Translations under genes and position numbers: made by a program
Assembly: GCF_002217435.1 (NCBI RefSeq)
Contig: NZ_MUHF01000009.1
Location: forward strand, 62,001 to 126,000
Reading direction: 5' to 3'
From: Flavobacterium reichenbachii
Lineage (GTDB): Bacteria > Bacteroidota > Bacteroidia > Flavobacteriales > Flavobacteriaceae
DNA: 64,000 bases
Notes under the pieces: model-generated
The model's database searches: none
What the model was told of the DNA's origin: nothing
Seen by the model: only the letters and a program-made list of their open reading frames with translations
Part shown: in pieces, positions 6,543-15,798 of the stretch
How the letters are laid out: each line of letters opens with the position of its first letter
How positions within the stretch are numbered: position 1 is the stretch's first letter

Positions 6543-9299
6543 TTATTTAACATTTAAAACATAAGATCCTGAAGGAAGTGTAAGGACAAGATTACCTTTT
6601 TCTGTTTTAAATTGATTTGAAGTTTTAATTAGTTTTTGATTATTGATCGTAATGTTTGAAGCATTTTCAGTTGGAAGATATACAGCTGCCGATGTATTAG
6701 CAGGAATTGTTATGCTCCAAACCAAAGCTTTTTTGTCCTTTTTCCAATCACTTTTTATAAGTCCGTAAATAGATTCGTAAGACGCATTTACATACGTTAA
6801 TCCAACACTAAAATCTGGTTTCATAATGATTTGTTTAAAACCCGGGGTTTCCGGATTACTTTTAATTCCGGCAATATTTTCATAATACCAAATCAGTAAA
6901 TCCCCCAATAACATAACGTGGTTTTGCGAATTCATTTTAGGATCGGCAGTATTTCCGTTCCATAATTCCCAAATAGTGGTCGCGCCGTTTTTTGCCATAT
7001 ATCCCCAGCTCGGATATGTATTATTTGAAGCCAGTTTATACGATAAATCAGGTCTGCCAAATTCTGATAAAGCACGCATCAGAAACTGTGTTCCAATTAC
7101 ACCTGTACTAATATGACCTTTGTACGTCACTTCTACCTCATGTATAATATTTTCAAAAACTTTTTCTTCCAAATTTTCAGGAACCATCCCAAATCGAAGC
7201 GGTAATAAATTAGCCGTTACCGTATTGTTTGCGTAATTGTTTGTTTTTGAATTAAAAAACTTAGCATTAAAAGCTGATTTTATTTTCTGCGAAAGATCTT
7301 CATAATACTCAACATCTCCGTTTCCGGCGTTGCTTATTGTTGCAAACTTTTTCATTTTTTGCAATAAATGATAGTAAAATGCGCTGGCAATCAATTCGCC
7401 GTTTGTAGTTCTGGCCGAATCTTTAGAATGAATTAATTCAAGGGATTCTGGCGGAACACACCAATCGCCGTATTTATCTTTGGTCATTAAATCTTTAACC
7501 AAATAATTTTTCTCCATATACACCATCCATTTTTTCATGGAAGGATAATGTTTTTCAATTACTTTTTTGTCTGCAAATTGCTGATACAGCATATCTGCAA
7601 CAGTAATATAAGTTCCGGGCCAAGTTACATTATCGCCATAGTAACGCCAAAAAGCCGGTGCAACATCCGGAATTCCGCCATCTGCAGTCTGGGCATTTTT
7701 TATATCGTCAAGCCATTTTGCGTACAAAGTCTGGTTGTCAAAAATAAAACTTTCGCCGTAAGCTCCCGTTGTTCTGTCTCCAAGCCAAGGCTGACGCTCA
7801 TTTCTTTGCGGACAATCAATTGGCATTCCTTTATAATTCCCTCTGATTCCCCAATAGGCATTCTTAAAAATCTGATTCATCGTGGCGTCAGAAGATTCAA
7901 AAGTTCCAGTTGTTTTGATATCGTCATAAACAACTTTTCCAAGAAAATTATCTAAAACAGGTTTGGTTGGAAATCCTAAAACTTCTACAAACCTAAATCC
8001 GTGAAAAATAAAACGCGGTTCCCAAATTTCCTCTCCTTCACCTTTTAAAATATAATGGTCTGTAGTTCTGGCATCGCGCAGATTTTCTATATATAAAGAA
8101 CCATCGGCCTGCAAAGATTCTGCAAATTTCAAAGTAACTTTGTCTCCACTTTTTCCCTTCACCTTCAGTTGCAGCCATCCGACCATGTTCTGACCCATAT
8201 CCAGAATATAAGTTCCCTTTGGAGTCTGTTTGATCGAGATTGGTTTTACTTCGCCCATCACTTTCATATTTGGTGTCATTTGCGCTTCGTAAAATCCACC
8301 CGGTTCCTGAACATATTCTGCATTCACCCAGTTTTTATCGTCAAAATTTGTGGTGTTCCAATTTACTAATTCTTTGCGGGCGTCGTAATCTTCGCCATCA
8401 TATTCATTATTAGATAAAATTGGTCCGTTTGTCGTGACTTTCCAGCTGTCGTCTGTTCGAATTATATCTTTGCTTCCATCGGTATACTCTACAAACAGCT
8501 GCAAAGCCATTTTTGGATATCCAAATGTTTTTATTTTATAAGGTTTATAATCCTGACGCATAGTAAAAAAACGGCCGTTTCCTAAAATTGTTCCAAGCAT
8601 ATTTTTTCCTTCTTTCAGCTCCGAAGTAACATCAAAAACATTGTATTTTACGTTTTTGGTATAATCGGTTGGAACTGGCGCTAAAACCTGATTTCCAATT
8701 TTATTTCCGTTAATGTACAACTCATATAAACCCATGCCTATAATATAAACTTTGGCATTTTTGACCTGCTTTTTTAGATTGATTTCTTTTCTCAAATATC
8801 TTGCAGACAATCTCGAATACTGCGAAATACTATCTCCAGAAGACGCTTTTTCATAACCAATCCAGCGAGTTGATTTCCAATCGGCATAATTTAAAATTCC
8901 CATACTGAAAAATGCTTTTTCAGCAGATTCAAATTCTCCTTTATTTGTCCAGATTTTTACTTTCCAAAAAGCATTTTGTCTATTGGTCAGTACTTTTCCG
9001 TTATAAATAATATTAACCGATTCGTTGCTGTCAACTTTACCACTGTCCCATAAATCGGGATTATTGGCATTTAAATTTTCTAAAGTCGATGCGATAATAA
9101 TATGATACGCAATTTGTTTTACATCGTTTACATCTGCTTTTATCTGCCAGCTCAATCGAGGTTGCAAGACGTCTATTCCTTCCGGATTGTTGAGCATTTC
9201 GCATTGCAGATTTGTAACATTTATTTTATTTTGGGCTTTCGCCGAAAATGAAAAAACTGATATAATTAATACTGTAATATGTAAAAAAAACTTCTTCAT
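6543..9299 (-). CDS. GH78 alpha-L-rhamnosidase
   Basis: 918 residues with a Sec signal peptide (residues 1-22, ...FSAKAQ). The domains follow the usual GH78 order: N-terminal fibronectin-like domain (PRLSWQIKAD), jelly-roll domains with VYIIGMGLYELYINGNKIG, the Bac_rhamnosid core, an (alpha/alpha)6 barrel and a C-terminal beta domain. The catalytic loop DCPQRNER is at residues 495-502, with Glu501 in the position of the general acid, followed by WLGD. It would remove terminal alpha-L-rhamnose from RG-I or RG-II oligosaccharides in the periplasm or at the surface. It is the last gene of the block opened by susC; promoter B begins right after its stop. The linkage specificity cannot be read from sequence. 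Confidence 0.93.
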   Translation of the reverse strand: MKKFFLHITVLIISVFSFSAKAQNKINVTNLQCEMLNNPEGIDVLQPRLSWQIKADVNDVKQIAYHIIIASTLENLNANNPDLWDSGKVDSNESVNIIYNGKVLTNRQNAFWKVKIWTNKGEFESAEKAFFSMGILNYADWKSTRWIGYEKASSGDSISQYSRLSARYLRKEINLKKQVKNAKVYIIGMGLYELYINGNKIGNQVLAPVPTDYTKNVKYNVFDVTSELKEGKNMLGTILGNGRFFTMRQDYKPYKIKTFGYPKMALQLFVEYTDGSKDIIRTDDSWKVTTNGPILSNNEYDGEDYDARKELVNWNTTNFDDKNWVNAEYVQEPGGFYEAQMTPNMKVMGEVKPISIKQTPKGTYILDMGQNMVGWLQLKVKGKSGDKVTLKFAESLQADGSLYIENLRDARTTDHYILKGEGEEIWEPRFIFHGFRFVEVLGFPTKPVLDNFLGKVVYDDIKTTGTFESSDATMNQIFKNAYWGIRGNYKGMPIDCPQRNERQPWLGDRTTGAYGESFIFDNQTLYAKWLDDIKNAQTADGGIPDVAPAFWRYYGDNVTWPGTYITVADMLYQQFADKKVIEKHYPSMKKWMVYMEKNYLVKDLMTKDKYGDWCVPPESLELIHSKDSARTTNGELIASAFYYHLLQKMKKFATISNAGNGDVEYYEDLSQKIKSAFNAKFFNSKTNNYANNTVTANLLPLRFGMVPENLEEKVFENIIHEVEVTYKGHISTGVIGTQFLMRALSEFGRPDLSYKLASNNTYPSWGYMAKNGATTIWELWNGNTADPKMNSQNHVMLLGDLLIWYYENIAGIKSNPETPGFKQIIMKPDFSVGLTYVNASYESIYGLIKSDWKKDKKALVWSITIPANTSAAVYLPTENASNITINNQKLIKTSNQFKTEKGNLVLTLPSGSYVLNVK

Positions 9300-9338
9300 A
9301 ATGATATTTTAATTGCTTTTGCGGTGATTTTGGTTCTC

Positions 9339-9451
9339 TCGCAGATTTTGCAGATTATAGAGATTTTTAATTTGATTTCGCTCTAGTTTGTCATTTCGAC
9401 AAAGGAAATAAATCTGCTCAATCCGCCAAATCTGCGAGAGAAATCTAAACG
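9339..9451. repeat. Inverted CTCGCAGATTT repeat with embedded TGTCATTTCGAC fragment
   Basis: TCTCGCAGATTTTGCAGAT near 9339 faces AAATCTGCGAGAGA near 9432-9445, making a long inverted repeat in the gap between two enzyme genes. A fragment of another repeat family, TTTGTCATTTCGACAAAGGA, lies inside it (about 9388). No promoter or open frame seen. Confidence 0.65.
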
Positions 9452-9454
9452 TAC

Positions 9455-11023
9455 TTACTCAGAAATCACTCTCTCCAATTTCTCAGAAACCGCAATTTCC
9501 TTCCCGTTTTTAAAGATTCTGAAACCTTTTCCTTTTTTATATTTTTCTCCCGTTTTATCCCAAAGAATCGTAATGATATTGCCATGATACAAAACATTAT
9601 CGAGACAAAACCAATCCCATTTTTCCTGCGGAATCAACGGATTCACTTCTATCTTCTCATCAGCTCTCGGACGTAAACCCACCAAACCTGTAATCATCAA
9701 ATCATTAAAAGTTGAATGATTATAATAACGGCTGCGTTCTCTGTCGCCCATTAACCAATAACCTGTAGTTTCATCCAGATATTCGCCAAGATAAGGTTTC
9801 CCTCTGTAATACTGAGACTGCACATACAAATCCATTTGTTTGAAATAATCGGTTTTAGCAACGAAATTCTGATTGTAATTGTTCAGTACATTTGCCAAAG
9901 CCGTTAAGGTTTGTGAACTGGCGAAAGGCCAGATTGCGCCATCCCATTCGCATGTTCCTGTTCCGTGTGTTCTAAAACGCGGACTTCTTCTTTCTGCCGT
10001 TGTTAAACCAAAAGGAGCCGAAAATCCTTTTTCATCCTTTATTTGTTCCCAGGCTTTTTCAAAACCCTTATTTTGTTCCGGCAGATTAAAATACCACGGA
10101 ATAAATCCAATCGCTTCTCTTACCTGCGCTAATGTATCTTTTTCTGTGAAAGTCTCGAAAAACTCGCTTTTAGTATTCCATAATTTGGTTTCCACTAATT
10201 GCTGTAAAACAGCAGCTCTAGCTTTGAACACTATTTCTCCTGCTTTATCGCCTTTCATAGCCGCTATTTTAGACAACGCTACTGCATTTCCAAACATATA
10301 ACTGTTAATTGTTGGGCGGGCATTTCTAAATTTTCTAGCTCCGCTAAGCGATTCTTCCATTCCGTCTTTTACATCAAATTGCCAAAACAAACCATCTTTT
10401 CGTTGTCTGTCTTCTTCCCAAGCAATATATTCTGCAAATAAATCAGGATACATATCCAATAAAAATTTATCGTCTTTATTTACTAAATATCTATTATACA
10501 AAGCATCTGCCGTCCAACTGCTAAACGTTCTCAATTTTTTCATTGGCTTGCCGTCATTTCCCCTAAACCACAAATGAACGTCCTGCTCCAAATACTGCGG
10601 ATCATGAACCCATCTAAATTCATTAATATGATGCCCCAAAGCACAACTGATCATATTGTATTTATCGGCATACGAACGATCTACCAAAAACTCAGTAATT
10701 GCAAATCCCTGTGGTGTTTTCTTGATATGTTTCCTCGCACTCCACCAACGGAAATAATAAATCTCCTCAAAATTCTGCTGTGGACATTCAAACAAAGGAA
10801 TGTTCTTTTCCATCCAAGTCCAAGCTGAATCATTCGGAATCGCAAACTTCAAATTCTCATCTTCCATCGTGTTGAAATAATCCACATAATGTTTGAAGTT
10901 TTTTTCTTGTAATATAACCGCTTTTCCTTTTTGAGAATGTCCTGCACCCGATTTGCAACTTATGCTTAAAGTTGAAATCAATATTATCAAGACTATTATT
11001 TTGTACTTAAAATGATGTAACAT
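9455..11023 (-). CDS. GH63/MGH1-like (alpha/alpha)6-barrel glycosidase lipoprotein
   Basis: The start was placed at 11023, where MLHHFKYKIIVLIILISTL gives a lipoprotein signal ending in LSISC. The longer frame only translates an intergenic repeat. The 522-residue product has (alpha/alpha)6-barrel phrases of the GH63/mannosylglycerate-hydrolase group: YYFRWWSARKHI, RTFSSWTADALYNRY, ARPTINSYMFGNAVAL, GTGTCEWDGAIWPFASSQTLTAL, YLDETTGYWLMGDRERSRYYNHSTFNDLMI. Acidic residues in the CEWDG motif and near the C-terminal NPLIP are candidates for catalysis. Related proteins occur in RG-I/RG-II and xyloglucan loci, often unassigned. It lies between GH95 and GH78, which suggests removal of a side-chain sugar. 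Substrate unknown. Confidence 0.8.
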   Translation of the reverse strand: MLHHFKYKIIVLIILISTLSISCKSGAGHSQKGKAVILQEKNFKHYVDYFNTMEDENLKFAIPNDSAWTWMEKNIPLFECPQQNFEEIYYFRWWSARKHIKKTPQGFAITEFLVDRSYADKYNMISCALGHHINEFRWVHDPQYLEQDVHLWFRGNDGKPMKKLRTFSSWTADALYNRYLVNKDDKFLLDMYPDLFAEYIAWEEDRQRKDGLFWQFDVKDGMEESLSGARKFRNARPTINSYMFGNAVALSKIAAMKGDKAGEIVFKARAAVLQQLVETKLWNTKSEFFETFTEKDTLAQVREAIGFIPWYFNLPEQNKGFEKAWEQIKDEKGFSAPFGLTTAERRSPRFRTHGTGTCEWDGAIWPFASSQTLTALANVLNNYNQNFVAKTDYFKQMDLYVQSQYYRGKPYLGEYLDETTGYWLMGDRERSRYYNHSTFNDLMITGLVGLRPRADEKIEVNPLIPQEKWDWFCLDNVLYHGNIITILWDKTGEKYKKGKGFRIFKNGKEIAVSEKLERVISE

Positions 11024-11051
11024 ATTCAAATTATTATTTTTAAAATTCTTT

Positions 11052-11316
11052 GGGCGTGTTCGCCGCGGCGAATCGTGCTGTCCGTTCCCGCTTTTTTTGT
11101 TCGGCTGAAAAAGCCTCACAAAAAAGAGCTCCACTTCCATCACTCACGCAAGAGACGTTCACGTTTTCCCACTCTTTCAAGGTTTCAACTCCGGCAAGGT
11201 TTTCAAAACCTTGTAGGTGTCTTATTTCATAGCGTTTATCATTTATACCTACAAGGTTTGAAAACCTTGCAGGAAACATCCCCAGACCTAACAGGTTTTA
11301 AAAACCTGTTAGGTCT
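11052..11316. repeat. Intergenic repeat cluster between GH95 and GH63-like genes
   Basis: The 297-base gap holds four elements: an inverted copy of the GCGTGAG...CGCCC structured element (11052-11150), two CCTACAAGG-type palindromes (11191-11217 and 11248-11273), and a perfect AGACCTAACAGG palindrome (11284-11316) immediately after the GH95 stop. No gene is visible; frames crossing here are repeat translations. Confidence 0.75.
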
Positions 11317-11320
11317 AATC

Positions 11321-13777
11321 TTAATTTCCATAAAAAGTAAAAGTCTGACCCGCTTTCATTTCCACATCGTAAATATTATAATTTGGCAGTTTTACTTTCT
11401 CTAGTTTCGCTTGATCTGAAATAATCGGTTTCTTTACTTCTACATCATAAAACAACGGATTTGTATTTTTACCTTTTGCTTTTTTAAGCGAAGAACCTTT
11501 CAACGTATTTTCCACTTTTAATCGACAGTTTCCTCCTATTTTTGAATAAATTTTTAGTTCCGAAACTTTATTGTTTTTCCACGTCATATCGATTACGAAT
11601 CCGCCTCTGGCAACCAAGCCTTTGATACTTCCGTCTTTCCAGACAGTTGGCAAAGCAGGCAATAAATGAATCGCATCTTCCTGACTCTGCATCAGCATTT
11701 CGGCGAAACCAGCAGTGCATCCAAAGTTACCATCAATCTGAAATGGCTGATGCGCATCCAACATATTCGGATACGTTCCACCGCCTTTTCTTTGGTCCGC
11801 TGTTACCAAATGCAATTGATCCTGAATCAATTTATACGCATGATTTCCGTCTAATAATCTGGCCCATAAATTTACTTTCCAACCCATCGACCAGCCAGTC
11901 GATTCGTCAGTTCTGTAAATCAACGATTGTTTGGCCGCTTCAAACAATTCTGGTGTTTTTGTTGGCGAAATCTGATTACTAGGATACAAACCGTACAAAT
12001 GCGAAACATGTCTGTGATTGTCTTTTGGATTGTCCCAATCGTCTTGCCATTCCTGTAACTGATTGTGTTTTCCAATTTTCATTGGAGGCATTTTAGCCAA
12101 AGCATCGCTTACCTTTTTCACATAAGCAGCATCTGGTGCAACCAATTTGGAAGCTTCGATAACATGTGTAAACAAATCAAAAATCAACTGATTGTCCATT
12201 GTAGTTCCAGATGCAATTGTCGCTTTTCCCGTTCCGCCTGCATGTGTGTTTTCAGGCGAACTTGACGGCACAACCACTAAATATTTTGTATTTGGATCGA
12301 TAACCATAAAATCCAAAAAGAAATCAGCTGCGCCTTTCATGATTGGATAAATTTCTTCCAGATATTTTTTATCGCCTGTATACAAGTATCTCTCCCATAA
12401 ATCCTGACAAACCCAAGCACCACCTGTAGGCCACATTCCAGAAGCTGCCGAATCAACTGGTGCGGTAACGCGCCAAATATCAGTATTATGGTGTAAAACC
12501 CAGCCGTTGGCATTGTACATCATTTTGGCTGTTTCTGCACCTGAAACACTTAATTCTTTTGCCATCTGCACAAAAGGCTCGTGCATTTCCTGAAGATTGG
12601 TTACTTGAGCAGGCCAATAATTCATTTCGGCATTAATGTTTGTAGTGTATTTACTGTCCCATGGCGGAGTTACCATATCGTTCCAGATTCCCTGTAAATT
12701 GGCTGGCTGACCACCTGGTTGTGAACTTGAAATTAAAAGATAACGTCCGAACTGAAAATATAAAGCAGCTAATTGCGGATCGAATTGTTTCGCGAAATCT
12801 CTGATTCTTTCGTTTGTTGGCTTCTTTATCAAATCATTCGAACCTAAATTTAAAGAAACTCTATTAAAAAACTTTTGATAATAATCAACGTGAGATTTCT
12901 TTATGATTTCGAAATCTTTTGTTTCGGCTTTAACCAAATATTCTTTGCTTTTTGCGATTTCATCACCTGAAATATCTTTGTAATTTTTAAAATTAGTGGC
13001 AATTGAAATATATAAAGTTACTTCATCGGCTTTGTTAATACTTAGGACTCCGTTGCTTGCCTCTATTTCTCCGCCTTTATTCTTAGCTGTTAATCTTCCT
13101 TGAAATTTTACTTTTCCTTTTACATTTTCGAAATTGGTTCCTAAACCTGAAAGAATAATTTGGTTTCCTTCTGTCGAAGCAACCGTTTTATCAATCGGAC
13201 TGTTCATGAAAACATTACACGTGATCTGTCCCGGCTGACTTGCAGAAAGCTTGACCACAATTACCTGATCTGAAAATGAAGTTAGAATTTCTCTTGTAAA
13301 TTCTACTCCATTTACCTTGTATTTTACTTTTGCTGTAGCATTGCTGATATCTAAATCTCGATAATAATCGGTATATTTTTGATGTCCAGCAAATGAAATA
13401 TAAACGCTTCCAAAAGTCTGATACGGCATTCCATCGTTGGTTTGCGACATAATATCCTGCGTTGCCAAATCCTGCGCTTCATCAAATTTTCCGTCAAAAA
13501 TCAGTTGTCTTACTTTTGGCAAAGCTTCGATCGATTTTGAATGTGCATTGCTGTTTGGAGAACCTGCCCAAATCGTTTCTTCATTCAATTGCAAACGTTC
13601 AACGGCGGGATCTCCAAAAACCATTGCGCCCAAACGTCCGTTGCCTAAAGGCAAAGCTTCGTTCCAGATGGATGCTGGTTTATCGTACCAAAGTTTTAGC
13701 TCATTTGTTGTTTGGGCTGTCGCTGTAAAGGAAAAAATCCCAAAACAAATCGCCGTTATTTTGTTTCTTAAATTCAT
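11321..13777 (-). CDS. GH95 alpha-L-fucosidase / alpha-L-galactosidase
   Basis: 818 residues, Sec signal peptide (1-21, ...FTATAQ). The N-terminal beta-sandwich starts with LWYDKPASIWNEALPLGNGRLGAMVFG, a GH95 hallmark, followed by LNEETIWAGSPN. The (alpha/alpha)6 barrel has NLQGIWNDMVTPPWDSKY, INAEMNYWPAQ, SSSPENTH, RTDESTGWSMGWKVNLWARL and QIDGNFGCTAG; the Asn, Asp and Glu residues in these stretches form the usual inverting active site. GH95 enzymes remove alpha-1,2-fucose or, in RG-II systems, alpha-L-galactose. The RG-II-like neighbourhood (GH138, GH140, GH106) favours the second, which is inference. Length and domain layout are complete. The gene follows the STN-esterase gene after a 438-base repeat-filled gap. 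Confidence 0.93.
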   Translation of the reverse strand: MNLRNKITAICFGIFSFTATAQTTNELKLWYDKPASIWNEALPLGNGRLGAMVFGDPAVERLQLNEETIWAGSPNSNAHSKSIEALPKVRQLIFDGKFDEAQDLATQDIMSQTNDGMPYQTFGSVYISFAGHQKYTDYYRDLDISNATAKVKYKVNGVEFTREILTSFSDQVIVVKLSASQPGQITCNVFMNSPIDKTVASTEGNQIILSGLGTNFENVKGKVKFQGRLTAKNKGGEIEASNGVLSINKADEVTLYISIATNFKNYKDISGDEIAKSKEYLVKAETKDFEIIKKSHVDYYQKFFNRVSLNLGSNDLIKKPTNERIRDFAKQFDPQLAALYFQFGRYLLISSSQPGGQPANLQGIWNDMVTPPWDSKYTTNINAEMNYWPAQVTNLQEMHEPFVQMAKELSVSGAETAKMMYNANGWVLHHNTDIWRVTAPVDSAASGMWPTGGAWVCQDLWERYLYTGDKKYLEEIYPIMKGAADFFLDFMVIDPNTKYLVVVPSSSPENTHAGGTGKATIASGTTMDNQLIFDLFTHVIEASKLVAPDAAYVKKVSDALAKMPPMKIGKHNQLQEWQDDWDNPKDNHRHVSHLYGLYPSNQISPTKTPELFEAAKQSLIYRTDESTGWSMGWKVNLWARLLDGNHAYKLIQDQLHLVTADQRKGGGTYPNMLDAHQPFQIDGNFGCTAGFAEMLMQSQEDAIHLLPALPTVWKDGSIKGLVARGGFVIDMTWKNNKVSELKIYSKIGGNCRLKVENTLKGSSLKKAKGKNTNPLFYDVEVKKPIISDQAKLEKVKLPNYNIYDVEMKAGQTFTFYGN

Positions 13778-14215
13778 ATTTATACTTTATTGGACAAATG
13801 CCCGAATTATTTTTTAACCACAAATTGTACAAATTATCTCAAATTTATTTATTTGAAAATCTAACAAATATCTTCAAATTTACGAGAGTGCGTGAGGGAT
13901 AGAAGCAAGCTACCGAAGTAGCGCGGATAGCCCGACCCGATATTACTTCTTAACTCCATAAATATTTTCTTTCGCCACGAATTACACGAATTGTACTAAT
14001 TTATTTTTTAATTTTTATTTCAATTTCTCTAATTTATTTTGCCACAGATTAAAGGATTTCCACTGATTAAAAATCTGCTAGATCTGCAAAATCTGCGTGA
14101 AAAATTTACTCTCGCAGATTTTGCAGATTTAGGAGATAAAAAAAACCTTTAATCTTTTTAATCTGTGGCAAAAAAAATAATTCGTGCCAATTCGTGAAAT
14201 TCGTGGCAAACTTTC
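13778..14215. repeat. 438-base repeat-filled gap without a gene
   Basis: The gap holds a truncated GCGTGAGGGAT element (13889-13945, ending CCCGACCCGA without the CACGCC closure). It also has CCACGAATTACACGAATT phrases (about 13977 and inverted near 14182) and an inverted CTCGCAGATTTTGCAGAT block (about 14045-14170: TGCCACAGATTAAAGGATT facing AATCTTTTTAATCTGTGGCA). No open frame with a start and signal sequence was seen. Confidence 0.65.
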
Positions 14216-15643
14216 TTATTTCTTAACCTCGTAAACTTTTAGATTTTTTTCTCCGAACATTTCATATAATTTGTTAATATCTTTCAATGCATTTTTTGGT
14301 AAATTTTCAGCTTTGTTGCCAAAAACATACAATTTATCATAAGGTTCAATCACACAAGTCGATTCGTCGATTTCACCTTTTTCGTTTTTGACTTTATTCA
14401 AATCCAAACCTAAATATTTCGCCATAAACGGATACAAAGCCATACGTTTTGAAACGCCGAAATCATGTCCTTCTTTGGCAAAATGAGCATTTTCTACTAA
14501 ATCTTTCTTTCCGTACAATTCATATGTTCTTTGGATAAAAGGGAATTCTAATTCTGGAACTGCGAGCGTCCAGTCTTTTCCGTCAGAAACAATTAGTTGT
14601 GGCTTTGGCGCCATCATGGCTGAGATTTCAGCATTGTTGGTTCCGTTTCCGCAAAGGTGAATGCCACGCCCGCTTTCGCAGGGACATCCGCCAGAGAAAT
14701 GAGACGAAACCATAACAACCGGAGCCGTAACTTTTACTCGGTCGTCTATAGCTCCCAAAAACATGGTATGCGAACCTCCGCCAGAACCTCCTGTAACACC
14801 AACTCTAGACATATCAGCATTTTTTACCGTTGACAAATAATCCAGAAATCGGATTCCGGTTAAAACCTGAACCGTCGATGCAATACTGTTTCTATGCGTT
14901 TCTTCGGGGAATTGCAATAACGATTCTCCCCAGGCAAACAAATCATACGCCACAACAATTGCGCCCATTTTTGCCATTACGGCACATCTGTATTGTTCGT
15001 CTTTTCTATATCGTCCATCCCCAAAATGTCCGTCAGGCGTTAAGATAACTGCCGCTTTTTTATTTAATGGATAAGGTTTATAAATCGAACCTGTCGCATA
15101 AACACCCGGAAGAATTTCCAGAGCGATATTCTCAACACTGTAGTCTTTATAAATTCTCTTTGGAGTTAAAAGTGGTTTAGTTTTAGGCATTGGGGGAGCC
15201 TTATCTAAACCAAATGAAGAAATCATACAAGCTTTTAACTCCGTTTTACGTTTTTCCCAATCTGTCTGAGTTGAATACAAATTTGTCAAATAAAACAAAC
15301 GTTCTTTTCCTTTATCAACTGAAACTTTATGGTTTTCATATTTACGAATAATATAGGTTCCGTCCGGCTGTTTGAAATACATCAATTCAAACGGCGCTAA
15401 AATATTGGTCAACGAAATGGCCAGATTTCCGGGTTCAATTCTCCAATCGGCATAATCAAGTTCTTTTCCTTTCAATAAACCTCTGTCGTCGTTGATGGTG
15501 ACATTAAAAACCGTTTCGATTTTTTTTAGTGTTTCTGATACTGGTTTTCTAAAATTCGTATCAGAAGTGCTTTGCGCGTTTGAAAACGTCAAAGCAAAAA
15601 TGGAAACTGCAATTGTAAATATTATTTTTTTGATATTCTTCAT
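14216..15643 (-). CDS. Alpha/beta-hydrolase (acetyl-esterase type) with STN-like N-terminal domain
   Basis: 475 residues with a Sec signal peptide (1-24, ...FSNAQS). Residues about 32-102 (ETLKKIETVFNVTINDD, LLKGKELDYADW, ISLTNILAPFEL, DGTYIIRK) have the pattern of an STN domain, the small domain usually at the N-terminus of secretins and TonB receptors. The remainder is an alpha/beta-hydrolase of the acetylxylan-esterase/S9-like kind. The nucleophile elbow GVTGGSGGGSH puts Ser287 as nucleophile, the catalytic His is probably His393 (KEGHDFG), and there is a Cys-rich loop (GGCPCESGRG). It probably deacetylates or demethylates pectic oligosaccharides between the GH78 and GH95 steps. The esterase fold is secure; the STN assignment is by pattern only and the substrate is unknown. 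Confidence 0.82.
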   Translation of the reverse strand: MKNIKKIIFTIAVSIFALTFSNAQSTSDTNFRKPVSETLKKIETVFNVTINDDRGLLKGKELDYADWRIEPGNLAISLTNILAPFELMYFKQPDGTYIIRKYENHKVSVDKGKERLFYLTNLYSTQTDWEKRKTELKACMISSFGLDKAPPMPKTKPLLTPKRIYKDYSVENIALEILPGVYATGSIYKPYPLNKKAAVILTPDGHFGDGRYRKDEQYRCAVMAKMGAIVVAYDLFAWGESLLQFPEETHRNSIASTVQVLTGIRFLDYLSTVKNADMSRVGVTGGSGGGSHTMFLGAIDDRVKVTAPVVMVSSHFSGGCPCESGRGIHLCGNGTNNAEISAMMAPKPQLIVSDGKDWTLAVPELEFPFIQRTYELYGKKDLVENAHFAKEGHDFGVSKRMALYPFMAKYLGLDLNKVKNEKGEIDESTCVIEPYDKLYVFGNKAENLPKNALKDINKLYEMFGEKNLKVYEVKK

Positions 15644-15667
15644 TTTATATTATTGAGATTTTTGAAC

Positions 15668-15798
15668 GCTGATTAAACGGATTTACTTCGTAAAGACGCG
15701 GATAAAACAGATTTTTTTTAATGTTTATCTGATAAAGCAAATAAAAAAATCCGCACAAATCTGCGTCTTCGCGATTGCGAATCCGTGTCATCCGCGTT
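15668..15798. repeat. Inverted CGCGGATAAAACAGATTT-type repeat
   Basis: GATTAAACGGATTTACTTCG and AAGACGCGGATAAAACAG face TCTGCGTCTTCGCG and AATCCGTGTCATCCGCGTT, forming a long imperfect inverted repeat that fills the gap. The same phrases recur at 18597-18711, 40922-40960, 43010-43060 and 62815-63070. Confidence 0.7.

Noticed and set aside
9879..10301. Plus-strand open frame of 140 codons inside the GH63-like gene
   Set aside because: It lies fully antisense to a well-supported gene, has no recognisable domain or signal, and its composition is that of a complementary-strand shadow. The same applies to plus-strand frames at 4934-5323, 7548-7955, 13437-13817, 59181-59582 and 62321-62725.
11024..11143. 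N-terminal extension of the GH63-like gene
   Set aside because: The extra 40 residues are a translation of an intergenic repeat; the internal ATG at 11023 starts a proper lipoprotein signal. Similar extensions were trimmed for the genes now starting at 5169, 20582, 21682, 23311, 25025, 42986 and 56998.
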